Part shown: in pieces, positions 63,975 to 64,000 of the stretch
Layout of the letters: each line of letters opens with the position of its first letter
Numbering within the stretch: position 1 is the first letter of the stretch
Assembly: GCA_041394145.1 (NCBI GenBank)
Contig: JAWKIW010000007.1
Location: forward strand, 133,353 to 197,352
Reading direction: 5' to 3'
Length of the DNA stretch: 64,000 bases
From: JAWKIW01 sp041394145
GTDB taxonomy: Bacteria; Actinomycetota; Acidimicrobiia; Acidimicrobiales; Acidimicrobilacustridaceae
Translations under genes and position numbers: made by a program
The notes under the pieces: generated by a model
The model's input: only the letters and a program-made list of their open reading frames with translations
Told to the model about the DNA's origin: nothing
Database searches by the model: none

Positions 63975-64000
63975 TCAGCCGCTCGTGTAGCTGCGGTACA
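63975..64000 (-). CDS. Possible 3' end of a gene continuing beyond the window
   Basis: Reading inward on the minus strand, one frame ends ...YRSYTSG then TGA at 63975-63977. Only seven codons are inside, so this is a guess based on the gap to the next feature. Confidence 0.2.

Overview
The window is about 71% G+C DNA with GTG/TTG starts, tight 4-bp stop/start overlaps and many apparently leaderless promoters, so it comes from a high-GC actinobacterium. The gene set fits the class Acidimicrobiia (Iamia/Ilumatobacter-like): an F420-dependent PPOX-type oxidoreductase, a HelR-type RNA polymerase recycling helicase, a surface protein ending in a 'DVIGYYQ' motif, a class E-type sortase, and a hemE-hemH-hemY heme cluster. 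The taxonomic call is inference. No phage, insertion sequence, CRISPR array or rRNA was found; there is one tRNA (Ala-UGC).

Layout. 1-3.6 kb: end of an aquaporin, a GH31 glycosidase, and an ArsR/AHSA1 pair with two matching operator palindromes. 3.7-8.3 kb: an accessory island of small toxin-antitoxin modules (a decayed AbrB-like gene, an antitoxin beside a broken PIN toxin, Phd/RelE, VapB-like/MazF, RHH/PIN), a remnant of a larger gene and two small unknown proteins. 8.4-16.7 kb: tRNA-Ala, an MFS transporter, a Tat-anchored surface protein, glnB-amtB behind a GlnR-like site, nhaA, a GtrA-like protein and a methyltransferase. 16.8-22.7 kb (minus): a broken FtsX-type ABC permease downstream of a prenyltransferase-fold protein, a methyltransferase and a GT4 glycosyltransferase. 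23-30 kb: an SDR, dtd, an lnt homologue lacking its catalytic cysteine, a PECR-like SDR, a sortase, an esterase and an NlpC/P60 hydrolase. 30.2-33.9 kb (minus): hemE followed by a hemH-hemY fusion. 34-37 kb: a zinc ABC operon behind a tandem Zur-like site. 37.3-38.8 kb: a persulfide dioxygenase/rhodanese gene behind a CstR-like operator. 38.9-45.6 kb: helR, a WxSxDG-repeat lipoprotein, and the iron genes efeU-efeO with an IdeR-type box and a DtxR-family regulator nearby. 45.7-52.8 kb: a GT87 mannosyltransferase, lhr and nei. 52.6-64 kb: an esterase, ndh, a PQQ-type dehydrogenase, a SnoaL-like protein, a PPOX protein, an ABC ATPase, a large cyclase/ATPase/TPR regulator, a 1-Cys peroxiredoxin and a phasin-like protein.

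Three themes link the genes. Metal and sulfur homeostasis genes carry recognisable operators (Zur, IdeR and CstR types). Heme synthesis is condensed into two coupled reading frames. At least eight otherwise normal genes are interrupted by 1-2 nt losses, mostly in alternating CG runs or C runs; this looks more like residual assembly error than gene decay, except in the 3.7-5.2 kb island, where an in-frame stop points to true decay.
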